A DNA stretch of 64,000 bases, taken from assembly GCA_964643885.1 (NCBI GenBank), contig CAZXUI010000015.1, forward strand, positions 1-64,000, written 5' to 3'. Positions 37,816-46,136 of this stretch are shown here, in pieces. Numbering within the stretch: position 1 is the first letter of the stretch; the number at the start of each line of letters is the position of its first letter. Below the pieces are notes generated by a model. It ran no database searches. It was not told the DNA's origin and was given only the letters and a program-made list of their open reading frames with translations. The position numbers and the translations under genes were made by a program. This stretch comes from CAADGL01 sp964643885 (GTDB taxonomy: Bacteria; Planctomycetota; Phycisphaerae; UBA1845; Fen-1342).

Positions 37816-38430
37816 TCACGCGTGACGCGAATCGCCCGCGCTCACGTCGCTCACCCAGCTCCCGGACGACCAGTCGCCGGGAAGCTCGCTCCTCAGGATT
37901 GTACGCAGCTTCTCGCGCGCCCGATGCAGGTGACTCTTCACCGTCACCGCCGGCATGTCGAGAACCTGTCCGATTTCCTGGCAACTCTTGCCCTCGCGGT
38001 AGAACAGCAGCACCGCACTCTTCTGTGCCGGCGACAATTCGTCCACCGCGTCCCAGATCACGTCCCGCAGGTGCCGCGCCTCCTCACTGCTGGCCAGCAC
38101 CTCCGACGCATCCCCACCGCCGTCGCCGAACTGGCTCAGGTCCACCTCGGCCGCGGCGTGCTTGCGCTTCCGCATCTGGTTCAGGCACAGCCGGTACGCG
38201 ATCGTGAACAGCCACGTGCTGAACGCATACTGCTCCGAGTAGCTGCTCAGCGACTCATAGGCCCGCACGAACGCGGCCTGGCACACGTCCTCGGCTTCGT
38301 GATGATCGCGCAGCATCCGCCACACGAACGAGAACAGCCGATCCTTGTACGAATCGACCAGCTCTCGAAACGCATCGGCGTGACCGCGCCGAGCCCGGGC
38401 GATCAGACGCTGCTCATCCTGTCGCGACAT
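37816..38430 (-). CDS. ECF-type RNA polymerase sigma factor (RpoE-like)
   Basis: A 204-residue group 4 sigma factor. Region 2 (about 20-90) has SFVWRMLRDHHEAEDVCQAAF and STWLFTIAYRLCLNQMRK; region 4 (about 130-180) has LSPAQKSAVLLFYREGKS and AVTVKSHLHRAREKL. The order is sigma, zinc anti-sigma, exported PDZ protein, which resembles the rpoE-rseA-type envelope-stress layout. ATG 38430 was taken; the frame upstream to 38517 lacks homology. It is divergent from smpB (114 bp). Confidence 0.92.
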   Translation of the reverse strand: MSRQDEQRLIARARRGHADAFRELVDSYKDRLFSFVWRMLRDHHEAEDVCQAAFVRAYESLSSYSEQYAFSTWLFTIAYRLCLNQMRKRKHAAAEVDLSQFGDGGGDASEVLASSEEARHLRDVIWDAVDELSPAQKSAVLLFYREGKSCQEIGQVLDMPAVTVKSHLHRAREKLRTILRSELPGDWSSGSWVSDVSAGDSRHA

Positions 38431-38505
38431 GCACGGCTCCGCGGAGCGGCTGATGCGCCGGATGTCCTCGTCACACCTCTTTGTACAGATCGATCCGAGG
38501 CGTGG

Positions 38506-38533
38506 TTGCGGCCGCACCGCCCCCTGCTAGACT
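38506..38533 (+). promoter_or_regulatory. Possible promoter for smpB
   Basis: TTGCGG (38506-38511) and TAGACT (38528-38533) with a 16-bp spacer, ending 11 bp before the ATG at 38545. Weak, inferred from sequence only. Confidence 0.3.
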
Positions 38534-38544
38534 CTAATTTGCCT

Positions 38545-39012
38545 ATGTCCAAAGGTCCAGATCAATCCCCCCGCATCCAGAATCGAAAGGCCTCCTTCCG
38601 CTTCGAAATCCTCGAGAAGCTGGAGGCCGGAATCTCTCTAACTGGTAGTGAGGTCAAGAGCTTACGGCAAGGCCGGGCCTCCATCGAGGAGGCCTACGCC
38701 CTCGTCCGGGACGGCGAAGTTTTCCTAAGGGACTGCAATATCCAGCCTTACGACCACGCCGGCCCGCGCCAGCACAAGCCCGTCCGCGACCGCCGCCTGC
38801 TCCTGCATCGCCGCGAAATCAAGCACCTCCTCTCCCAGGTGACCCAGAAAGGACTCACCCTGATACCCCTGACCATGTATTTCAACGACCGCGGCCTGGT
38901 AAAGCTCTCGCTGGCCGTCTGCCGCGGAAAGAACGTCGCCGACAAAAGGTCCGATATCCGAAAACGCGAGGACAAACGCGACATGGAACGCGCCATGCGC
39001 CGCCGCCGCTGA
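38545..39012 (+). CDS. smpB: SsrA-binding protein SmpB
   Basis: SmpB binds tmRNA and delivers it to stalled ribosomes for trans-translation. The 155-residue product starts with RIQNRKASFRFEILEKLEAG and has the conserved LTGSEVKSLRQGRASI, RKLLLHRREI-type segment (RRLLLHRREIKHLL) and a basic C-terminal tail (KREDKRDMERAMRRRR) that enters the ribosomal channel. ATG 38545 is the natural start; the long upstream frame is not. No tmRNA gene is adjacent in this window. Confidence 0.95.
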   Translation: MSKGPDQSPRIQNRKASFRFEILEKLEAGISLTGSEVKSLRQGRASIEEAYALVRDGEVFLRDCNIQPYDHAGPRQHKPVRDRRLLLHRREIKHLLSQVTQKGLTLIPLTMYFNDRGLVKLSLAVCRGKNVADKRSDIRKREDKRDMERAMRRRR

Positions 39013-39069
39013 ATCGGCGCCGCGAATTCGACCTCTCGAACGATCCGCCCCTCTGGGCGAGGGCCGCCG

Positions 39070-40371
39070 ATGAACGACCCCGCAGCAACTCAGCCGGGCG
39101 TAACCAACACACCCGAAGCAGCCCCGGCTCCGCCCCTCGCAGCCCGCCCATCCGCCCGCCGGACCGCCGTCCTCGCGCTCGCCGTTTTCCTCGGAGCGGC
39201 TGCCGTCTACTCCGCCAGCGCGATCATCGCCGGCCAGACCAGCTCACCCCAGCACGCCTACTTCAATCACCTCGCCGCCGCCTTCCTCGACGGCCGCCTG
39301 CACCTGGCCGACCCGCCCGGTCTGAGCGACCTGACCGAATACGACGGCCGCTGGTACGTCCCCTTTCCACCGCTCCCGGCCCTCATCATGCTCCCCTGGG
39401 TCGCGCTGGCCGGCCTGGCCCGCACCAACACGATGGTCTTCTCGATCCTCTTCGCGGCCGGCACGTGCGCGCTCGTCTATCTCCTGCTCGACCGCCTCGC
39501 CGCGCGCCGCTGGATCACTCTCGAGCCCGCGGGACACGTGCTGCTCGCTGCGATGCTCGCCGTCGGCAGCGTGCTCTGGTGGGTCACCGTCGCCGGCAGC
39601 GTCTGGCATCTCGCCCACGTCTTCACGACCTTCTTCGTCGCACTCGCCGCGCTGCTCGCCGCCGGCTCGCGCTCCCCCTGGCTCGCGGCTGCGGCCCTCG
39701 CCCTCGCCGTCACCGGCCGGCCGAACATTCTGCTCGCCTGGCCGCTGCTCGCGGGGCTCGCCGCCCAGCGGATGCGCGACGAGCGCGGCCGCGTCGACCG
39801 GCGCGCGTTCACCCGCTGGTGCTGGCAGTCGGCCATCCCACTCGCGATCAGCCTCGCCGCTCTGGCGGCCTACAACTACGCCCGTTTCGACAACCCGCTC
39901 GACTTCGGCTACACGCGCCAGAACGTCAACGCCGAGGTCATGGGCGACCTGCACGAGAAAGGCCAGTTCCACTACAGCTTCATCCCCCGCAACCTCTATT
40001 GGATGCTCCTGGCGCTCCCTGATTGGCCGCGCGGCATCACCTGGCCGCAGGCCGACCCCCACGGCCTGAGCATCTTCCTCACCACGCCGCCGCTGCTGCT
40101 GCTTTGGCTCGCTCGCGGCCGCAGTGACCCGCTCGCCCGCGGCGCCTGGACCGCGCTCGGCCTGCTGCTGATCCCCGTGATCACCTACTACAACACGGGT
40201 TGGATGCAGTTCGGCTACCGCTTCAGCCTCGACTTCATGGTCCCGGCCGTCGTGCTGATCGCGGCCGGATTGCGGCGTGTCGACCTGCCGGTCGTCACCC
40301 TTGTGCTGCTCGGCGTGGCGGTGAACACATGGGGCGTGCTCGTCTGGTTCACGCGGTGGCTCAGCTACTGA
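39070..40371 (+). CDS. Polytopic membrane protein, GT-C-like
   Basis: Not securely identified. The 433-residue product has about 9-11 membrane helices after a Pro/Ala-rich N-terminus. A first extracytoplasmic loop (about 55-95) carries HLADPPGLSDLTEYDGRWYVPFPP, resembling lipid-linked sugar transferases of the GT-C class, and GRPNILLAWP is typical of their later helices. Substrate unknown. It lies 57 bp after smpB and 67 bp before queC. Confidence 0.65.
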   Translation: MNDPAATQPGVTNTPEAAPAPPLAARPSARRTAVLALAVFLGAAAVYSASAIIAGQTSSPQHAYFNHLAAAFLDGRLHLADPPGLSDLTEYDGRWYVPFPPLPALIMLPWVALAGLARTNTMVFSILFAAGTCALVYLLLDRLAARRWITLEPAGHVLLAAMLAVGSVLWWVTVAGSVWHLAHVFTTFFVALAALLAAGSRSPWLAAAALALAVTGRPNILLAWPLLAGLAAQRMRDERGRVDRRAFTRWCWQSAIPLAISLAALAAYNYARFDNPLDFGYTRQNVNAEVMGDLHEKGQFHYSFIPRNLYWMLLALPDWPRGITWPQADPHGLSIFLTTPPLLLLWLARGRSDPLARGAWTALGLLLIPVITYYNTGWMQFGYRFSLDFMVPAVVLIAAGLRRVDLPVVTLVLLGVAVNTWGVLVWFTRWLSY

Positions 40372-40438
40372 TCACTGCAACCGACGCCGAACCAGCCCCT
40401 CGCTTGGGCCGCGGCCGCCGCGCGAGTATCCTCACGGC

Positions 40439-41179
40439 GTGAGCACCGCAACGCCCGCAGTCATCCTGCTCTCCGGCGGCCTCGACAGCGCCACGACGCT
40501 CGCCATCGCCCGCGCCGCCGGACACGCGCTCCTCGCGCTCAGCTTCCGCTACGGCCAGCGGCACGCGCTGGAGCTCGACGCGGCCGCGCGGCTGGCCGCC
40601 CGCGCCGGCGTCGCCGAACACAAGATCGTCGAAATCGACCTGCGCACCTTCGGCGGCTCAGCGCTCACCGCCGACCTCCCCGTCCCCAAGGACGCACCGC
40701 TGCCGCCCAGCCTCGCCCCCGGCACCCCGCCGGCCGCGGGCGACATCCCCATCACCTACGTCCCCGCCCGCAACACGATCTTCCTGGCTTACGCCCTCGC
40801 TTACGCCGAGGTCCGCGCCGCGACGGACATCTACATCGGCGTCAACGCGCTCGACTACAGCGGCTATCCCGACTGCCGCCCCGAGTTCATCGATGCGTTT
40901 GGGCGGCTCGCCGCCCTGGCCACGCGCTGCGGGGTCGAGGGCCGCCCCATCCGCATCCAGGCCCCGCTGCTGCACCTGCGAAAATCCGAAATCATCCGCC
41001 GCGGACGCGAGCTCGGCGTCGATTACGGCCTCACGCGAAGCTGCTATGACCCGGACGCCCACGGTCGCGCATGCGGCCACTGCGACAGTTGCCGCCTCCG
41101 CCTGGCCGCATTCGCCGAGCTTGGGCTGGCCGACCCCGCGCCCTACCAGGGCTCCACCCCCGATTCCGGCTCCCGATAA
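40439..41179 (+). CDS. queC: 7-cyano-7-deazaguanine synthase
   Basis: QueC converts 7-carboxy-7-deazaguanine to preQ0 with ATP and ammonia in queuosine and archaeosine-type nucleoside synthesis. The N-terminal PP-loop SGGLDSATT (12-20) binds ATP; YVPARNTIF and GVNALDYSGYPDCRPEF are conserved QueC blocks; the C-terminal cysteines (SCYD, RACGHCDSC) bind zinc. The product is 246 residues with a GTG start at 40439. Other que genes are not nearby. Confidence 0.93.
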   Translation: MSTATPAVILLSGGLDSATTLAIARAAGHALLALSFRYGQRHALELDAAARLAARAGVAEHKIVEIDLRTFGGSALTADLPVPKDAPLPPSLAPGTPPAAGDIPITYVPARNTIFLAYALAYAEVRAATDIYIGVNALDYSGYPDCRPEFIDAFGRLAALATRCGVEGRPIRIQAPLLHLRKSEIIRRGRELGVDYGLTRSCYDPDAHGRACGHCDSCRLRLAAFAELGLADPAPYQGSTPDSGSR

Positions 41180-41229
41180 CAGTTCCGCCGGCGGCCCGGA
41201 ATCGCCCGCCCCGCTCGCCGGTTTTCGAC

Positions 41230-41258
41230 TTGGGAAAAGCTCTCAGCCGTGCTACCAT
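41230..41258 (+). promoter_or_regulatory. Possible promoter for the dehydrogenase gene
   Basis: TTGGGA (41230-41235) and TACCAT (41253-41258) with a 17-bp spacer; each hexamer matches the consensus at four of six positions. It implies a leader of about 180 nt. Confidence 0.35.
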
Positions 41259-41444
41259 GTCGCGGAGGATGGTCGCCTCACGCGAGTCGAGCGCGACAGG
41301 GATGGGCAAGTGGCGTTCTCTCACTGACTTACGGGCCGAACTTCCGCCGGTCGGAAAGCGCGCAGCGGCTGCGGCTCATTCGCCGCCACCGTCGTCGCCG
41401 ACCGAAGCATGACCCCGCTGGTCCCCACAACACGGAGAGTGAAG

Positions 41445-42812
41445 ATGAAGCTGTTCTCGCTGGTTCCCACCGCACTGTTGACGCTGACACTGGCCGTCGC
41501 GCCGCAGCCGACCGCCTCGGCCCAGTCGCTCACGACCGTTCGCGTCGCCAGCGGCCTTTCGAGCCCACTTTATGTCACGCACTCACCCAACGACACGAGC
41601 CGCATCTTCATCGTCGAGCAGGGCTCGAGCGGCACGGCCCGCATCAAGATCCTGCGCTTCAGCGACGGTGTCGTCCTGCCGACCCCGTTCCTGACCATCA
41701 GCGGCATCCTCACCGGGGGTGAGCGCGGCCTGCTCGGCCTGGCCTTTCACCCCGATTACGAAACCAACGGCTACTTCTACGTGAACTACACGACGAGCGG
41801 CGGCGGTGCGGCCGGCCAGACGGTCGTTTCCCGCTGGCAGGTCTCGGCCGACCCGAACGTCGCCGACGCCGGCAGCCAGCAGATCGTCCTTCGCATTCCC
41901 CAGCCCTTCGCCAATCACAACGGCGGCTGGATCGGCTTCGGGCCCGACGGCTATCTCTACGTCGCCACGGGCGACGGCGGCAGCGGCGGCGACCCCGGCG
42001 ACCGCGCTCAGACCATCACCAACCAGCTCCTGGGCAAGATGCTCCGGCTCGACGTGAACGGCGATGACTTCCCCGCCGACCCCGACCGCAACTACGCGAT
42101 TCCCGCCGACAACCCCTTCGTCGGCGTCACCGGCGACGACGAGATCTGGGCCTACGGCCTGCGCAACCCGTGGCGCAACGCCTTCGACCGCGCCACCGGC
42201 GACCTCTACATCGCCGATGTCGGCCAGAACGTCTGGGAAGAGGTCAATGTCCAGCCGGGCAACAGCACCGGCGGCGAGAACTACGGCTGGCGCTGCTACG
42301 AGGGGAACGCGAGCTTCAACCAGACCGGCTGCACCGGCGACCCGAACGACTACGTCTTCCCGGTCCACGTCTACAGCCACAGCTTCGGCTGCTCGATCTC
42401 CGGCGGATACGTCTATCGCGGCTGCGCCATGCCCTACCTCCGCGGCACCTACTTCTTCGCCGACTGGTGCTCGGAGAACATCTGGAGCTTCCGCTACCTG
42501 GGAACGCCCAACCCGCCTGTGACGAACCGCACGGCCGAGCTCGATCCGGCCGGTGCGCTGTCGATCGATTCGATCGTCTCCTTCGGCGAGGACGTCTTCG
42601 GAGAGATGTACATCCTCGACCAGGGCGGCGAGGTCTACAAGATCGTCCCGCGCTGCGAGGGCGACCTGGACGGCGACGGGGAGACCGGTTTCGACGACCT
42701 GCTGATCGTGCTCAACGCCTACGGCGTCAACGACAGCGCGGACCTGACCTGTGACGGCGTCACGGGATTCGATGACCTGCTCGTCGTGCTGAACGCATAC
42801 GGGTGCCCGTAA
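41445..42812 (+). CDS. Secreted PQQ-type sugar dehydrogenase with dockerin-like tail
   Basis: The 455-residue protein resembles soluble glucose/sorbosone dehydrogenases (six-bladed propeller using PQQ). A signal peptide (1-27, LVPTALLTLTLAVAPQPTASA) is followed by blades with GGERGLLGLAFHPDY, FANHNGGWIGFGPDGYLYVATGDGG and EIWAYGLRNPWRNAFD, all characteristic. The last 52 residues hold two dockerin/EF-hand-like repeats (GDLDGDGETGFDDLLIVLNA and CDGVTGFDDLLVVLNAYG), a common planctomycete C-terminal tag. ATG 41445 was chosen over 41409 because GGAG (41434-41437) precedes it by 7 nt and the signal peptide starts there. Confidence 0.88.
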   Translation: MKLFSLVPTALLTLTLAVAPQPTASAQSLTTVRVASGLSSPLYVTHSPNDTSRIFIVEQGSSGTARIKILRFSDGVVLPTPFLTISGILTGGERGLLGLAFHPDYETNGYFYVNYTTSGGGAAGQTVVSRWQVSADPNVADAGSQQIVLRIPQPFANHNGGWIGFGPDGYLYVATGDGGSGGDPGDRAQTITNQLLGKMLRLDVNGDDFPADPDRNYAIPADNPFVGVTGDDEIWAYGLRNPWRNAFDRATGDLYIADVGQNVWEEVNVQPGNSTGGENYGWRCYEGNASFNQTGCTGDPNDYVFPVHVYSHSFGCSISGGYVYRGCAMPYLRGTYFFADWCSENIWSFRYLGTPNPPVTNRTAELDPAGALSIDSIVSFGEDVFGEMYILDQGGEVYKIVPRCEGDLDGDGETGFDDLLIVLNAYGVNDSADLTCDGVTGFDDLLVVLNAYGCP

Positions 42813-42823
42813 TCGACAAGACC

Positions 42824-42844
42824 GGCGATCCGACGCGGATCGCC
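42824..42844 (+). terminator. Hairpin after the dehydrogenase gene
   Basis: A perfect 9-bp stem with 3-nt loop, GGCGATCCG / ACG / CGGATCGCC, begins 12 bp after the stop codon. No T-run follows, so it may be a transcription end or an mRNA-stabilising hairpin. Confidence 0.45.
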
Positions 42845-42895
42845 GCTGCCTGAACCTGGGCGGCGCTGGCCGCCGGGATCCAACGCGGCGCAGTA

Positions 42896-42928
42896 AGGGC
42901 CGGCCGGACCTTCGAGTCCGCCGGCCCT
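42896..42928. terminator. Possible bidirectional terminator between convergent genes
   Basis: AGGGCCGG plus CGGAC pairs with GTCCG plus CCGGCCCT around a CTTCGA loop, with a single bulged C. It stands between the stop codons of the convergent 41445-42812 and 42935-44041 genes. It lacks a clean T-run, as expected in GC-rich genomes. Confidence 0.5.
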
Positions 42929-42934
42929 CGCTGT

Positions 42935-44041
42935 TCAGTCCGGCTCACCGAAGTCGAACCACAGCGTCTGGCCGCCCAGCGACGACTCACCTCCACCCGC
43001 TTCCTGCTCGCCCGGCCGCGTCGAAAGCCCGTACGCATCCCAGCCGCGCTCGCGCAGGTAGCGCGTCAGTACCGGCGCGTTCCCGTGCATCACGCCCACG
43101 CTGCCCGCCCCGGTCGCCCGGATCGTCGCCAGCAGCCCGTCCCAGTCCGCGTGATCCGACAGCACGAAGCCGCGCTGCACCGACATGCGCCGCCGCGACT
43201 CGCGCAGCAGCATCCAGCCCGAGGCCATCGCCGTCGCCAGCGGCCCCAGCCTGGCGAGCAGCCGGCTGCGCCGCACCGCCTGTGGAGCGATCATCAGCGC
43301 CTGCCCCCGCGCCGCCCGCACGAACGCCGGCTCCAGCGCCTGATAACGCGGCAGCTTCACCCCCGACGCCTCGTAGCACGCGCACAACCGGGCGATCGAG
43401 TCGTGCACCACGATCGGCCCGATCGACGCGTCCACGCCGGCCATGATCCGCTGCGCCTTGCCCAGCGCGTAGGCGAAGATCACGCTCGTGCGCTTGGCAA
43501 GCTGGTTCTCGCGCCACCACGCGTTGATTTCGTCAAACACCTCCTGCACTGCCGGCCAGCGATACACCGGCAGCGCGAAGGTCGCCTCCGTGACGAATTC
43601 GTCGCACGGCACAGTTTCCAGCGCCGCACACGTCGGGTCTTCCTGCGTCTTGTAATCGCCGCTGACCACAACCACGCGCCCGTCGCACTCGATCCGCACC
43701 TGCGCCGAGCCCAGCAGATGGCCGGCCGGATGCAGGGAGACCACCGCATCCTTCATCCGCAGAGCCTGTCCGTATGCCACGGTCTCGATCGTGACGCGCG
43801 GACCGAGCCGCTCGCGCAGCACGTGCTCGCCGTCGCGGGCCGTCAGGTAGCTTTTCGACCCCCGCCGCGCATGATCCGAGTGCGCATGCGTGATGATCGC
43901 CCGCTCGACTCCCCGCCAGGGATCGATGTAGAAATCCCCCGCCTCGCAGTACAGCCCGCGCTCCGTCACGCGTATCAGCCCGGTCCGCACGCGGCCCCTC
44001 TCAGTCCCAGCCTCAGCCGCATCATCCCGCGCCGCCCTCAC
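42935..44041 (-). CDS. Ligase-associated-type DNA exonuclease (beta-lactamase fold)
   Basis: The 368-residue protein resembles the ligase-associated DNA exonuclease family: metallo-beta-lactamase-fold nucleases usually encoded next to an ATP-dependent DNA ligase and an Lhr-type helicase. The N-terminus has LYCEAGDFYIDPWRGVERAI, then the metal motif ITHAHSDHARRG, SLHPAGHLLGSAQV and VVVSGDYKTQEDPT, all typical; GFVLSDHADWDGLL near the C-terminus is the last metal motif. Ligase and helicase partners are missing from this window. It lies 12 bp after the SRPBCC-SDR gene. Confidence 0.85.
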   Translation of the reverse strand: MRAARDDAAEAGTERGRVRTGLIRVTERGLYCEAGDFYIDPWRGVERAIITHAHSDHARRGSKSYLTARDGEHVLRERLGPRVTIETVAYGQALRMKDAVVSLHPAGHLLGSAQVRIECDGRVVVVSGDYKTQEDPTCAALETVPCDEFVTEATFALPVYRWPAVQEVFDEINAWWRENQLAKRTSVIFAYALGKAQRIMAGVDASIGPIVVHDSIARLCACYEASGVKLPRYQALEPAFVRAARGQALMIAPQAVRRSRLLARLGPLATAMASGWMLLRESRRRMSVQRGFVLSDHADWDGLLATIRATGAGSVGVMHGNAPVLTRYLRERGWDAYGLSTRPGEQEAGGGESSLGGQTLWFDFGEPD

Positions 44042-44053
44042 GCCGCCGCGGCC

Positions 44054-45343
44054 TCACCACCGCGCCAGCTCGAACCGCAGCCCGGCCTCCAGCTCCGCCC
44101 AGCGGAACTCGAAACCCGCCGCCTCCAGCCGCCCCGGCCGCACACGCGCCCCCTCCAGCAGCAGCCGCTGCCCCATCTCGCCCAGCAGCAGTTTCACCGC
44201 CAGCGACGGCACACTGAAAAACGTCGGCCGGCTCAGCACGCGCCCGAGGACGCGCGTGAACTCACGATTCGTCACCGCGCCCGGCGCCACGGCGTTCACG
44301 CCGCCCGCCAGCGCGTCGCGCCCGATCGCAAGCAGAATCACGCCCAGCAGATCGTCGAGCGTGATCCAGCTCACGTATTGCCGCCCGCTGCCGAGCGTAC
44401 CGCCGAATCCCAGCCGAAACACCGGCGCCATCTGCGCCAGCGCGCCGCCCAGCGGGCTGAGCACCATGCCGATCCGCAGATTCACCACGCGAACCCCCGC
44501 CCGCGACGCCGGCTTCGTCGCCGCCTCCCAGTCGCGGCAAAGCTCCGCATCGAACCCCTCCCCGGGAGCCGAATCCTCGTCCACGACCTCCTCGCCGCGA
44601 TCGCCGTAGTAACCGACGGCCGAGGCGCAGATGAACGCCCGCGGCCGCTCGCGCAGCCCCGCCAGCGTCCGCGCCAGCAGCTCCGTGCTGACCACGCGGC
44701 TGGAGCGGATGAGCGCCTTTCGCGCCGGCGTCCAGCGCGCATCGGCGATCCCCGCGCCGCCCAGGTGCACCACCGCGTCGAACCCCTCGAGCGCCGCCGC
44801 GTCGATCTGCCCACTCTCCGGAAGCCAGGCGATTTCATTCGCATCCGGGCGGGCCGGCCGCCGCACGAGCCGGTGCACCTCGTGTCCGCCGCTGCGCAGC
44901 AGCAGATCGAGCTGCGTCCCGATCATCCCGCCGGCGCCCGCGACCGCCACGCGCAGCCGCGAGTCGCGCCGCACACAGCCCAGCCGCGCCCAGTCGCCCC
45001 GCAGGCGCAGCTCGCGCCAGCGCGCCGCCCGCTCGACCGCCTTCTGCGCCACGCCCGTCGCCGCGCGGCTGAACGGCCCGCGCGGCAGCTCCACCTCGAC
45101 CCGCTGCTCGATCACACACGCCCGGTCGCTTCCACCCGGCAGAACACTCAAGGGATGCCAGCGCAGGTTCGCCCCACCGTGAGATGCACACCACGCCTCA
45201 CCGGCGCCGTCACCGCCGGCCGGCTCGAGCGGCAGATGCGGCGGAACCAGCCGCCGCAGCGTCGCGCTGCGCTCCAGCCACGCCCCGACCTGCTCCGGCG
45301 GCGCCGCCAGCTCGAACCGCAGCGTCTGCTCGCTCAGCGCCAC
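44054..45343 (-). CDS. SDR39U1/YfcH-type epimerase-like protein with N-terminal SRPBCC domain
   Basis: The protein is about 429 residues. The first 140 residues are an SRPBCC (START-like) domain (RFELAAPPEQVGAWLER, RVEVELPRGPFSRAA); then a Rossmann-fold SDR of the TIGR01777/SDR39U1 type begins with RVAVAGAGGMIGTQL, followed by FICASAVGYYGDRGEE and GGRQYVSWITLDDLLG. The function of this family is unknown in bacteria. The start is uncertain: GTG 45343 avoids overlap with the upstream gene, whereas a start at 45418 would overlap it by 52 nt. Confidence 0.82.
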   Translation of the reverse strand: MALSEQTLRFELAAPPEQVGAWLERSATLRRLVPPHLPLEPAGGDGAGEAWCASHGGANLRWHPLSVLPGGSDRACVIEQRVEVELPRGPFSRAATGVAQKAVERAARWRELRLRGDWARLGCVRRDSRLRVAVAGAGGMIGTQLDLLLRSGGHEVHRLVRRPARPDANEIAWLPESGQIDAAALEGFDAVVHLGGAGIADARWTPARKALIRSSRVVSTELLARTLAGLRERPRAFICASAVGYYGDRGEEVVDEDSAPGEGFDAELCRDWEAATKPASRAGVRVVNLRIGMVLSPLGGALAQMAPVFRLGFGGTLGSGRQYVSWITLDDLLGVILLAIGRDALAGGVNAVAPGAVTNREFTRVLGRVLSRPTFFSVPSLAVKLLLGEMGQRLLLEGARVRPGRLEAAGFEFRWAELEAGLRFELARW

Positions 45344-45366
45344 GATGAACCCCGCCCGCCCGCCGA

Positions 45367-46020
45367 TCAGCCGGAAGCCATCCCCAGCAGCCCCATCACC
45401 ATCACGCCGCACACGCACGTCAGCGTCAGACCGCTACCGACCACCGCCAGCCAGCCGGTCACCACGCGCGATCCGCCCCGCAGAATCGCGGCCACGCCCA
45501 ACGCCAGCCCGACCACTCCCAGAATCGCTCCGCCGAACGCACAGGCGGCCGACCCGAGCGCCGGCAGGGCCAGACCGGGGTCGCTCTCGACCTTCTTCTC
45601 GATCTCCTGCTGCGCTGCCCGCCGCTCCGCAGGCGTCAGCTCCGCCGCCAGATCAAGCCCCACCTGGTCCGCGAATCGCATCATCAGCAACATCGCGCCC
45701 ACGAACAGGCCCGCCGACAGCACCGCGCACGCCAACCCCCACGCCCCCATCACCCCGCCGCCGCGCGAACGCTCCGGCACGCCCGGCAACGGCGGCGGAC
45801 CATAGCCGGCCGGCTCGAAGCTGGGCAGCGGTGGCGGCGACCGGCCCGCGTCCGCGGCCGCCATCGGTCGGGCCGGCAGCACCGGATGCGAAGCGGGCTC
45901 GCCCGCCGCGGGCACCGGCGTCACCTGGCTGCAATAGGGGCAGGTCGCGGACTGGCCCGCGAACTCGTCGTCCACCTCGATCGGTTTGCTGCAATGTGCA
46001 CAACGAAACTGAATCGGCAT
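45367..46020 (-). CDS. Zinc-ribbon membrane protein, unknown function
   Basis: Not recognised. The 217-residue product begins with a CxxC-CxxC zinc ribbon (RCAHCSKPIEVDDEFAG and CPYCSQV), then a Pro-rich linker and three or so membrane helices (about 90-110, 155-180, 185-212). DUF4190-like membrane proteins with a zinc ribbon are common in Planctomycetes. It is followed by the SDR-type gene, with a short gap or overlap. Confidence 0.75.
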   Translation of the reverse strand: MPIQFRCAHCSKPIEVDDEFAGQSATCPYCSQVTPVPAAGEPASHPVLPARPMAAADAGRSPPPLPSFEPAGYGPPPLPGVPERSRGGGVMGAWGLACAVLSAGLFVGAMLLMMRFADQVGLDLAAELTPAERRAAQQEIEKKVESDPGLALPALGSAACAFGGAILGVVGLALGVAAILRGGSRVVTGWLAVVGSGLTLTCVCGVMVMGLLGMASG

Positions 46021-46136
46021 GCCTGATACCGCGCCTCCGCGAGCCTGGTCGACGCCGGACCGAATCGCCGCCGCCGCCGCGCAGAGGATGGTATCAGCCC
46101 CGCCGGGCCGCTGCTACCGCGGACCGGCCGGGGGGG

